Shown: positions 14,645 to 20,536 of the stretch, one piece after another
Numbering within the stretch: the first letter of the stretch is position 1
Layout: every line of letters starts with the position of its first letter
NCBI GenBank assembly: GCA_964514665.1
Contig: CAZESH010000046.1
Span: forward strand, 1 to 20,536
Reading direction: 5' to 3'
DNA length: 20,536 bases
Origin: CAZESH01 sp964514665
GTDB taxonomy: Bacteria > Bacillota > Bacilli > Paenibacillales > KCTC-25726
The notes under the pieces: generated by a model
The model's input: only the letters and a program-made list of their open reading frames with translations
Databases searched by the model: none
Told to the model about the DNA's origin: nothing
Position numbers and translations under genes: made by a program

Positions 14645-16537
14645 ATGAGCTATGCGGCTGGAGAATATGACGTAATCGTGATCGGAGCCGGCCACGCCGG
14701 CTGTGAATCGGCTTTGGCGGCAGCGCGGATGGGCTCGAAAACACTTCTGATTACGATTAATTTGGATATGGTCGCATTTATGCCGTGCAATCCGTCGATC
14801 GGAGGTCCGGCAAAAGGACATGTCGTACGGGAAATTGATGCGTTGGGCGGCGAAATGGGAAGAAACATCGACCGCACCTTTATTCAAATGCGTATGTTGA
14901 ATACGGGGAAAGGACCGGCTGTGCATGCTTTGCGCGCTCAAGCAGATAAGTTTTCCTATCAGCACACGATGAAGGAAACCATTGAAAAAACACCGAATTT
15001 AACTTTGCGCCAGGGCATGGTAGAAGAGCTGATTGTTGAAAATGGCGCATGTGTCGGCGTCATTACCAAAAGCGGAGCGGAATACCGCAGCAAAGCGACG
15101 GTTCTCACAACCGGCACTTATTTACGCGGTAAAATCATTATGGGCGAGTTGATGTATGAAAGCGGTCCGAACAATCAACAGCCTTCGATCAAATTATCGC
15201 AATGCTTGCGTGATTTAGGTTTCGAGCTTGTGCGCTTCAAGACGGGAACACCTCCGAGAGTGCATAAAGCATCGATTGATTTTTCAAAAACGGAAATTCA
15301 GCCAGGGGATGAGAACCCGAAATTTTTCTCCTACGAAACCAAAGAGTCCGCCAATGAGCAGCTTCCTTGCTGGCTTACCTATACTTCAACGGAAACGCAT
15401 GAAATCATCAATGCCAATCTGCATCGTGCGCCGATGTTTACTGGCGTGATCGAAGGTACCGGTCCCAGGTACTGCCCTTCAATCGAAGATAAAATCGTGC
15501 GTTTTGCCGATAAACCGAAGCATCAAATTTTTCTCGAGCCTGAAGGACGTTATACTTCGGAATATTATGTGCAGGGATTGTCCACCAGCATGCCTGAAGA
15601 TGTACAGCTCAGCATTTTGCATTCCATCCCCGGCTTAGAGCAGGTTAAAATGATGCGAAACGGCTATGCGATTGAATATGATGCGGTCGTACCGACACAA
15701 TTGTGGCCTTCGCTTGAAACCAAGAGACTCCCCGGATTGTTTACAGCCGGTCAAATCAACGGAACCTCCGGCTATGAAGAAGCAGCAGGGCAGGGCATCA
15801 TGGCGGGTATTAATGCAGCGAGAAAGGTTCAAGGGAAGGAACCAGTTATCCTGGATCGTTCTCAGGGATACATCGGCGTTTTGATCGACGATTTGGTAAC
15901 AAAGGGTACCAATGAACCGTATCGGCTGCTGACTTCCCGGGCGGAGTATCGGTTATTGCTGCGTCATGACAATGCCGATCTGCGCTTGACGGAAATCGGG
16001 TATGAAATCGGACTTGTTTCCGAGGATCGTTATGCAGCGTTCTTAAATAAAAAGGCAATGATCGAGCAAGAAATGAAAAGATTGCAGGCAACCAAGCTTA
16101 AGCCGGATGAAGGTATGCAGACTTTCTTGAGAGAGCGTTCTTCCGCACCGGTCGATAATAGTGTGACTGCACTTTCTTTACTGCGCAGACCGGAGATCGC
16201 TTATGCCGATTTAGAATTGCTTTCGCCTTCTCCGCTAACATTGGATGAAGAGATGAAAGAGCAGGTGGAAATCCAAGTAAAATATGCGGGGTATATTGAG
16301 AAGCAGCTGCTTCAAGTGGAACGGTTGAAGAAAATGGAGAAAAAGAAAATCCCTGAAGATATCGATTACGAGATGATTCATGGCGTTTCGATCGAGGCCA
16401 AGCAGAAGCTTTCCAAGATCCGGCCGCTGTCAATCGGACAGGCATCGCGGATTTCCGGCGTCACGCCTGCGGATATCTCCATCTTGCTGGTGCATTTGGA
16501 ACACTATAATAAAGTTGTTGCTACCAGAGGTGGTTGA
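14645..16537 (+). CDS. mnmG: tRNA uridine-34 carboxymethylaminomethyl synthase subunit MnmG (GidA)
   Basis: A 630-residue FAD- and NADH-using partner of MnmE in modifying U34 of tRNA. The FAD-binding Rossmann motif is IGAGHAGCESA (13-23), followed by MPCNPSIGGPAKGHVVREIDALGGEMG. Both functionally important cysteines are present at C48 and C277 (GPRYCPSIEDK). Later landmarks are GLFTAGQINGTSGYEEAAGQG and TSRAEYRLLLRHDNAD, and the C-terminal tRNA- and MnmE-binding region includes the LSIGQASRISGVTPADI block. Length fits the family. AAGGGAG lies about 7 bases before the ATG. The stop is embedded in TGATGATG, the rsmG start region, so the three genes form one operon. Confidence 0.98.
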   Translation: MSYAAGEYDVIVIGAGHAGCESALAAARMGSKTLLITINLDMVAFMPCNPSIGGPAKGHVVREIDALGGEMGRNIDRTFIQMRMLNTGKGPAVHALRAQADKFSYQHTMKETIEKTPNLTLRQGMVEELIVENGACVGVITKSGAEYRSKATVLTTGTYLRGKIIMGELMYESGPNNQQPSIKLSQCLRDLGFELVRFKTGTPPRVHKASIDFSKTEIQPGDENPKFFSYETKESANEQLPCWLTYTSTETHEIINANLHRAPMFTGVIEGTGPRYCPSIEDKIVRFADKPKHQIFLEPEGRYTSEYYVQGLSTSMPEDVQLSILHSIPGLEQVKMMRNGYAIEYDAVVPTQLWPSLETKRLPGLFTAGQINGTSGYEEAAGQGIMAGINAARKVQGKEPVILDRSQGYIGVLIDDLVTKGTNEPYRLLTSRAEYRLLLRHDNADLRLTEIGYEIGLVSEDRYAAFLNKKAMIEQEMKRLQATKLKPDEGMQTFLRERSSAPVDNSVTALSLLRRPEIAYADLELLSPSPLTLDEEMKEQVEIQVKYAGYIEKQLLQVERLKKMEKKKIPEDIDYEMIHGVSIEAKQKLSKIRPLSIGQASRISGVTPADISILLVHLEHYNKVVATRGG

Positions 16538-16539
16538 TG

Positions 16540-17265
16540 ATGGACAGTTTGCAGCAGCGCTTTGTTGAATTGCTTGCGGCGCAAGGCATCACATTGGATT
16601 CCGGGCAGCTTGAGCAATTTGAGCGGTATTACCGCGAACTGGTTACATGGAATGAGAAGATGAATTTAACCGGCATAACTGAAAGGGAGCAAGTCTATAT
16701 CAAGCATTTCTACGACTCGCTTTCGCCTGCTTTTTTTACTCCGATGGACGAGCTTGTGCGAGTTGCCGATATCGGTTCTGGAGCTGGCTTTCCAAGCCTG
16801 CCGCTAAAGATATGCTTTCCTCACCTCCAGATCACGATTATTGATTCTTTGAATAAACGGATTCAATTTTTACAGCATCTTGTTCATGAACTGGGCTTTA
16901 GTCAGGTCGATTGCGTGCATGCAAGAGCCGAGGATGCGGCCCGCAATGAAGCGTTTCGCGATTCCTTCGATCTTGTAACGGCGCGCGCGGTTGCCAAATT
17001 AAATGTATTGAGTGAGCTTTGTCTGCCTTTTGTGAAGCTTGGACAGCTGTTTGCCGCGATGAAGGGAGCCGATCCCGAGGAAGAGAAAGAAGAATCGTTA
17101 TATGCAATCTCTGAATTAGGAGCCAGGCTTGACCGCACGGTGACTTTTGAACTCCCCATGGAGCATTCAAAACGTCACATTCTTCTGATTAAAAAACTAA
17201 CAAACACACCGAAAAAATATCCAAGAAAACCCGGAATCCCTTTAAAACTTCCACTTGTCGAGTGA
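16540..17265 (+). CDS. rsmG: 16S rRNA (guanine-N7) methyltransferase RsmG (GidB)
   Basis: A 241-residue SAM-dependent enzyme that methylates N7 of G527 (E. coli numbering) in 16S rRNA. Loss of it gives low-level streptomycin resistance in other bacteria. The SAM-binding loop DIGSGAGFPSLPLK is at 77-90, followed by IIDSLNKRIQFL, HARAED and TARAVAKLNVLSELCLP. The C-terminal tail NTPKKYPRKPGIP is typical of the family. Two adjacent ATGs (16537, 16540) are possible. I chose 16540 because AGAGG lies 9 bases upstream and the product begins MDSLQQRF. The ATG at 16537 overlaps the mnmG stop by one base. A parS site follows 9 bases after the stop. Confidence 0.96.
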   Translation: MDSLQQRFVELLAAQGITLDSGQLEQFERYYRELVTWNEKMNLTGITEREQVYIKHFYDSLSPAFFTPMDELVRVADIGSGAGFPSLPLKICFPHLQITIIDSLNKRIQFLQHLVHELGFSQVDCVHARAEDAARNEAFRDSFDLVTARAVAKLNVLSELCLPFVKLGQLFAAMKGADPEEEKEESLYAISELGARLDRTVTFELPMEHSKRHILLIKKLTNTPKKYPRKPGIPLKLPLVE

Positions 17266-17274
17266 AATTAACGT

Positions 17275-17290
17275 TGTTTCACGTGAAACA
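17275..17290. other. parS: parS centromere site (perfect palindrome)
   Basis: TGTTTCACGTGAAACA is a perfect 16-base palindrome fitting the Spo0J/ParB parS consensus TGTTNCACGTGAAACA. It lies 9 bases after rsmG in non-coding DNA. ParB-CTP clamps would load here and spread, and SMC would be recruited. Confidence 0.93.
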
Positions 17291-17541
17291 TTTTTTGAAA
17301 AGAGGTATCTGATTTTATTCTTTTAAAATTCGACGACGAAAATTCACAAGATTTATAGAGGAAATAGAACGTTTCAGTTAAAAAGTCTGCTGAATTGAAG
17401 ATTTTCTCGTCAATCATCTATTTGAATGCAGGATTATGGTTTGTATGTGGAGAAATAAAAGTGATGCAAGTTTTAGTGTATCCGCAGAACTAAATAAGCA
17501 GCATTTGCTTAAATATAAAATAATCGTTTGTTTACTATCGT

Positions 17542-17606
17542 AAGTGCTTCTATAGAAAAAAGACGTTTCTTCATTCAGGAGATGGAGTTTTTCTGTAGAG
17601 GCATTT
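17542..17606 (+). ncRNA. Long imperfect hairpin with plus-strand G.U pairs upstream of noc
   Basis: Arms 17542-17560 and 17588-17606 pair over 19 positions without a gap: 16 Watson-Crick pairs and three G.U pairs in plus-strand RNA. The 27-base loop can form another 5-bp stem (17568-17572 with 17578-17582). On the minus strand the three wobbles would be A.C mismatches, so the structure suits a plus-strand transcript. There is no T run beyond the right arm, so it is not a standard terminator. A weak -10 (TATAGA) overlaps the left arm. Function unknown; possibly a leader structure of noc. Confidence 0.45.
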
Positions 17607-17693
17607 CTTAACGCGAAAAATCAGGGTTCTTCCATTTATGAATTGCAATTATTCAAATTACATTCCCATGATAGACAGTTAGGTGGTAAAAAG

Positions 17694-18515
17694 ATGAAGG
17701 AACAGTTTTCAAAGTTTTTCGGTTTGGCAGATAAAAACGCAAATGATGAGATCAGGCAAATTCCCGTTAAAGAAATCGTACCTAGTCCGTATCAGCCAAG
17801 AACTGTATTTGATGATGAAAGAATTGACGAATTGTGTCAAACGATTAAGACGCACGGCGTCATTCAACCGATTGTCGTACGGCAGCGCAACGGCAAATTC
17901 GAAATCATTGCAGGAGAAAGAAGATGGCGGGCGGTCAGCAAGCTGCAGATGGAAACCATTCCGGGAATTATCCGCGAAATCAATGATTCCCAGGCAGCAT
18001 CCGTTGCATTAATTGAAAACTTGCATCGGGAAGGACTAACGGCAATAGAAGAAGCTTTTGCTTATCAGCGTTTGATTGAACTTCATGAATTGACTCAGGA
18101 AAGCTTGGCACAACGGCTAGGGAAGAGCCAGTCGACAATCGCAAACAAAATTCGACTTCTTCATTTAGGTGAAAAGGTTAAACAGGCCATGCTTGAACGT
18201 AAAATTACGGAAAGGCATGCCAGAGCCTTGCTGTCTCTTGAAACGGAAGAATTGCAAAACAAGGTTTTAGAAGAAATCATTAAAAGAGATTTAAATGTAA
18301 AGCAAACGGAAGTCAGGGTAAAATTTTATTCGGAATCGGCTAAAATCAAAAAAACAAAACGGATTTCCTTTGCCAAGGATATCAGACTGGCGCTTAACAC
18401 GATCCGGCAATCCGTAGAAATGATTAATGATACCGGCCTGGCGATAGAAACTGACGAGAAAAACTATGACAATCACTACGAAATTGTGATCCGCATTCCA
18501 AAAAACAAAGGCTGA
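17694..18515 (+). CDS. noc: Nucleoid occlusion protein Noc
   Basis: A 273-residue ParB-family CTPase that blocks septum assembly over the nucleoid. The N-terminus MKEQFSKFFGLAD matches the amphipathic membrane-targeting helix of B. subtilis Noc (MKHSFSRFFGL). The CTP-binding fold has GERRWRA (74-80) and ENLHREG (108-114). The helix-turn-helix GKSQSTIANKIRLL (143-156) carries Q146 and K152, where the Spo0J paralogue in this window has R156 and F162, in line with Noc-site rather than parS recognition. The C-terminus ITERHARALL and DIRLALNTIRQS... IRIPK is Noc-like. I chose ATG at 17694 because AGGTGG is 7 or 8 bases upstream and the membrane helix begins there; an upstream in-frame start lacks both. 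It lies 58 bases before soj. Confidence 0.95.
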   Translation: MKEQFSKFFGLADKNANDEIRQIPVKEIVPSPYQPRTVFDDERIDELCQTIKTHGVIQPIVVRQRNGKFEIIAGERRWRAVSKLQMETIPGIIREINDSQAASVALIENLHREGLTAIEEAFAYQRLIELHELTQESLAQRLGKSQSTIANKIRLLHLGEKVKQAMLERKITERHARALLSLETEELQNKVLEEIIKRDLNVKQTEVRVKFYSESAKIKKTKRISFAKDIRLALNTIRQSVEMINDTGLAIETDEKNYDNHYEIVIRIPKNKG

Positions 18516-18573
18516 ATTAAATCATGACGCATAAATGAAGCGGCTTGAATTTTTATATTGAGGTGAATAGGTT

Positions 18574-19338
18574 TTGTCTAAAATTATTGCAATAACGAAC
18601 CAAAAGGGCGGGGTCGGCAAAACGACGACTTCTGTAAATCTAGGTGCGTCGTTGGCATCATTGGGGAAAAAGGTGCTGTTGGTCGACATCGATCCTCAAG
18701 GAAATACAACAAGCGGCGTAGGCATTAACAAGGCTGATGTGGTCTACTGCATCTATGATGTGATTATCAATGATATTCATCCTAAGGATACGATTATGGA
18801 CACGAATCTTCCCAATTTAAAAATCGTGCCGGCAACGATTCAGCTGGCAGGCGCAGAAATCGAACTGGTTCCGACGATTTCCCGGGAAGTCCGTCTTAAA
18901 AAGTCACTTCAATTAATTCGCCACATGTTTGATTATATTCTGATCGATTGTCCTCCATCGTTAGGCATTCTGACGGTGAATTCATTGACCGCGGCGGATT
19001 CCGTAATTATCCCTATCCAGTGCGAGTATTATGCCCTCGAAGGATTGAGCCAGCTTTTAAATACGGTAAGATTGGTACAGAAGCACTTAAACACTTCATT
19101 GCAAATTGAAGGTGTTTTGTTGACGATGTTCGATGCCAGAACCAACTTGGGCATACAGGTAATAGAAGAAGTTAAGAAGTATTTTCAGCAAAAGGTGTAT
19201 CAAACCATCATACCGAGGAATGTCCGATTGAGCGAAGCGCCGAGCCACGGTCAATCGATTATAACGTACGATCCCAGATCCAAAGGTGCGGAGGTTTATA
19301 TGGAACTTGCGAAGGAAGTGATTGAGCTTGAACAATAA
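18574..19338 (+). CDS. soj: Chromosome-partitioning ATPase Soj (ParA)
   Basis: A 254-residue ParA-type ATPase; B. subtilis Soj has 253. The deviant Walker A KGGVGKTT is at 11-18 and Walker B-type VDIDPQGN at 37-44 (D40). R189, in the position used for DNA binding in Soj, lies in DARTNLG. Soj with Spo0J moves origins apart, and monomer/dimer switching of Soj controls DnaA. The start is TTG at 18574 (MSKIIAITNQKGG), with GAGGTGA 7 bases upstream. The 3' end overlaps the spo0J start region, so the two are translationally coupled. A near-consensus Noc site lies within the gene. Confidence 0.98.
   Translation: MSKIIAITNQKGGVGKTTTSVNLGASLASLGKKVLLVDIDPQGNTTSGVGINKADVVYCIYDVIINDIHPKDTIMDTNLPNLKIVPATIQLAGAEIELVPTISREVRLKKSLQLIRHMFDYILIDCPPSLGILTVNSLTAADSVIIPIQCEYYALEGLSQLLNTVRLVQKHLNTSLQIEGVLLTMFDARTNLGIQVIEEVKKYFQQKVYQTIIPRNVRLSEAPSHGQSIITYDPRSKGAEVYMELAKEVIELEQ
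18876..18891. promoter_or_regulatory. Candidate Noc-binding site inside soj
   Basis: GATTTCCCGGGAAGTC matches 13 of 16 positions of the B. subtilis Noc site TATTTCCCGGGAAATA, and 13 of 14 in the core ATTTCCCGGGAAAT. It is the best CCCGGG-centred site in the window; those at about 13994 and 15938 are far weaker. It is in coding sequence, so chance is possible. Confidence 0.5.
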
Positions 19339-20191
19339 GAACTCGAACAATAAACGTCTCGGCAAAGGATTGGACGCGTTAATTCCGTCGCTTCATATTA
19401 ATGATGATGATAAAGTTATCGAGATTCCATTATCACAGCTCAGGGCGAATCCGTATCAACCGAGGAAAATGTTTGATGAGGAAAGCATTGAGGAATTGGC
19501 AGCTTCGATAAAAGAGCATGGCGTTATTCAACCGATTATCGTTCGTCAGATTTTAAAGGGCTATGAGATTATTGCCGGCGAGCGGAGATGGAGAGCTTCC
19601 CAAAAGAGTGGTTTGGCAGTTATACCGGCTGTCGTGAGAAGGTTAAGCGATCAACAGGTAATGGAAATTGCTCTAATCGAGAATTTGCAGCGGGAAGATT
19701 TGAATTCCATGGAAATCGCTGTAGCTTATCAAAATTTGATGGATCAATTTTCTTTGACCCAAGAGGAGCTTTCTGCTAAGGTCGGCAAATCCAGGCCGCA
19801 TATTGCCAATTTCCTGCGGCTGCTTCAGCTGCCGGAAAAAATCAAGGATGATGTTTCACGTGGAACATTATCGATGGGTCATGCCAAAGCGATTGTCGGC
19901 ATTAAAGATAAGAATATGCAACTTACCATCGCCGGGCAAACGATTGCCAACAAATGGAGTGTAAGGGAACTAGAAGAAGCTGTTCAAAAGCTTGAAGCCG
20001 GAAAGGATAAGAAAAAAGCAAAAAATCCAAACAAGGATCCTTTCATCAATCAACTTGAGGAGCATCTGCGCGATCGTTACCACACAACAGTCAAGGTAAA
20101 ACATGGCAGAGATAAAGGGAAAATTGAGTTTGCATACTATTCCAAGGATGATTTGGAAAGATTGTTGGATTTGCTGCAGATTAAAATGTGA
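19328..20191 (+). CDS. spo0J: Chromosome-partitioning protein Spo0J (ParB)
   Basis: A 287-residue ParB CTPase clamp that loads at parS, slides and recruits SMC. It begins with the Soj-stimulating basic region NNKRLGKGLDALIPS. The CTP-binding motifs are GERRWRA (84-90) and ENLQRED (118-124). The helix-turn-helix GKSRPHIANFLRLL (153-166) reads parS, and TLSMGHAKAIVG (180-191) follows. The C-terminal dimerisation domain ends KGKIEFAYYSKDDLERLLDLL. I chose TTG at 19328, 9 bases after GGAAG; TTG at 19322 is only 3 bases from it. Either start overlaps the soj stop. A parS site is embedded at codons 175-180. Confidence 0.98.
   Translation: MNNKNSNNKRLGKGLDALIPSLHINDDDKVIEIPLSQLRANPYQPRKMFDEESIEELAASIKEHGVIQPIIVRQILKGYEIIAGERRWRASQKSGLAVIPAVVRRLSDQQVMEIALIENLQREDLNSMEIAVAYQNLMDQFSLTQEELSAKVGKSRPHIANFLRLLQLPEKIKDDVSRGTLSMGHAKAIVGIKDKNMQLTIAGQTIANKWSVRELEEAVQKLEAGKDKKKAKNPNKDPFINQLEEHLRDRYHTTVKVKHGRDKGKIEFAYYSKDDLERLLDLLQIKM
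19852..19867. other. parS: parS centromere site within spo0J
   Basis: TGTTTCACGTGGAACA differs by one base from TGTTNCACGTGAAACA and keeps the CACGTG core. It lies inside spo0J, where B. subtilis also carries a parS, and encodes the DVSRGT segment. Confidence 0.9.
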
Positions 20192-20218
20192 ATAGATCCG
20201 CCAAACTAATAAAAGCTG

Positions 20219-20272
20219 GATGCATATCAGATTTTATTTCTTCAAAAGAAGAATGAATTGTGGTATGCATTA
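20219..20272 (+). ncRNA. Two-tier hairpin between spo0J and the aminotransferase gene
   Basis: An outer stem pairs 20219-20228 with 20262-20271 (10 pairs, two of them G.U in plus-strand RNA). An inner perfect stem TTCTTC-AAAA-GAAGAA (20238-20253) is separated from it by unpaired flanks. It starts 28 bases after the spo0J stop. No T run follows, so it is not a classic terminator; it may stabilise the 3' end or act as a leader for the next gene. Function unknown. Confidence 0.4.
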
Positions 20273-20296
20273 TTTATGGGCAAATGAGGTGGAATT

Positions 20297-20536
20297 GTGC
20301 AATCCGTCCGATATTTTGATCATGCCGCGACTTCATGGCCAAAGCCGCCGCAAGTAATCGAAGCGATGAACCGCTGTTTGCTTGAATACGCGGCCAATCC
20401 CGGCAGGGGAAGCCACAAGATGGCAAGAGCAGCAGGCAAGGTGCTGCTTGAAGCGAGATACAATTTAAGCCGACTGTTTCATATTTCCAATCCGACGGAT
20501 ATATGCTTTGCTGCAAATACGACCAGTGCGTTAAAT
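20297..20536 (+). CDS. Class V aminotransferase, cysteine desulfurase-like (5' part only)
   Basis: The first 80 codons of a PLP-dependent class V aminotransferase; the window ends inside the gene. YFDHAATSWPKPPQVIEAM at 6-24, AANPGRGSHKMA at 32-43 and FAANTTSALN at 71-80 are typical of the cysteine desulfurase family (SufS/NifS-like proteins that take sulfur from cysteine for Fe-S clusters or thiolation). The PLP lysine and active cysteine lie beyond the window, so desulfurase activity cannot be judged. The GTG start at 20297 has GAGGTGG 4 bases upstream (7 from GAGG). It lies 105 bases after spo0J across a hairpin. Confidence 0.88.
   Translation, partial: MQSVRYFDHAATSWPKPPQVIEAMNRCLLEYAANPGRGSHKMARAAGKVLLEARYNLSRLFHISNPTDICFAANTTSALN

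Larger units (their letters stand above)
17266..17693 (+). other. rsmG-noc intergenic region (428 bases)
   Basis: This A/T-rich gap holds the parS site at its left end, a long hairpin at 17542-17606, a weak promoter candidate TTGTTT-17-TATAGA (17528-17533, 17551-17556) and the noc ribosome site. A 35-codon reading frame beginning near 17434 has no convincing ribosome site, so I do not call a gene. The stretch 17291-17520 shows nothing I can assign. Confidence 0.6.

Noticed and set aside
17434..17541. 35-codon frame in the rsmG-noc gap (MVCMWRNKSD...)
   Set aside because: Only a poor AGGA three bases from the ATG, no recognisable family, and a composition like the surrounding non-coding DNA.
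1..20536. Mobile elements, CRISPR arrays, tRNA genes, riboswitches, toxin-antitoxin or defence genes
   Set aside because: None seen on either strand. The window is a conserved core-genome origin region with short gaps accounted for by regulatory sites.

Overview
The window is the replication-origin region of a low-to-moderate GC, probably endospore-forming Firmicute of the order Bacillales. The gene order matches the classic Bacillus origin cluster. Protein details point to a Paenibacillaceae-like organism rather than Bacillus itself: the DnaA N-terminus, an HD-GYP gene placed between gyrA and what looks like an rrn promoter, and a class V aminotransferase after spo0J. This assignment comes from recalled family features, not from a search.

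Layout. Genes diverge from an oriC intergenic region at about 10365-11032. Leftward (minus strand), in transcription order: dnaA, dnaN, rlbA/yaaA (S4 protein), recF, remB/yaaB, gyrB, gyrA, an HD-GYP gene, then an rRNA-type promoter firing out of the window at positions 19-55. Rightward (plus strand): rpmH (44 codons), rnpA, yidC (SpoIIIJ-type lipoprotein insertase), jag/khpB, mnmE, mnmG, rsmG, noc, soj, spo0J, and the first 80 codons of a cysteine-desulfurase-like enzyme. Strong terminators follow gyrA, gyrB, rpmH and jag. Every gene is co-directional with replication.

Origin. Four DnaA boxes of the form TTATNCACA, all in the same orientation, lie upstream of dnaA. Two lie in the dnaA-dnaN gap in the opposite orientation. 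Next to the perfect box in that gap is a run of DnaA-trio-like triplets (TAG-TAT-AAG-TAG-TAG) with a GC-rich spacer, the expected layout of a Firmicute unwinding element. Two Spo0A-box matches (TGTCGAA) lie among the upstream boxes, suggesting a sporulation brake on initiation. Two parS palindromes, one beside rsmG and one inside spo0J, together with Soj, Spo0J and Noc, make up the segregation and nucleoid-occlusion machinery. A near-consensus Noc site lies inside soj.

The genes serve initiation (dnaA, dnaN), topology and repair (gyrA, gyrB, recF), ribosome, RNA and membrane-protein production (rpmH, rnpA, rlbA, yidC, jag, mnmE, mnmG, rsmG) and segregation (noc, soj, spo0J). I found no mobile element, CRISPR array, phage gene or wholly new gene system. 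The less expected signals are non-coding: two hairpins whose imperfections are all G.U pairs in plus-strand RNA, flanking noc-soj-spo0J; a terminator-like hairpin in the dnaA leader; and a high share of TTG/GTG starts (9 of 19 genes).
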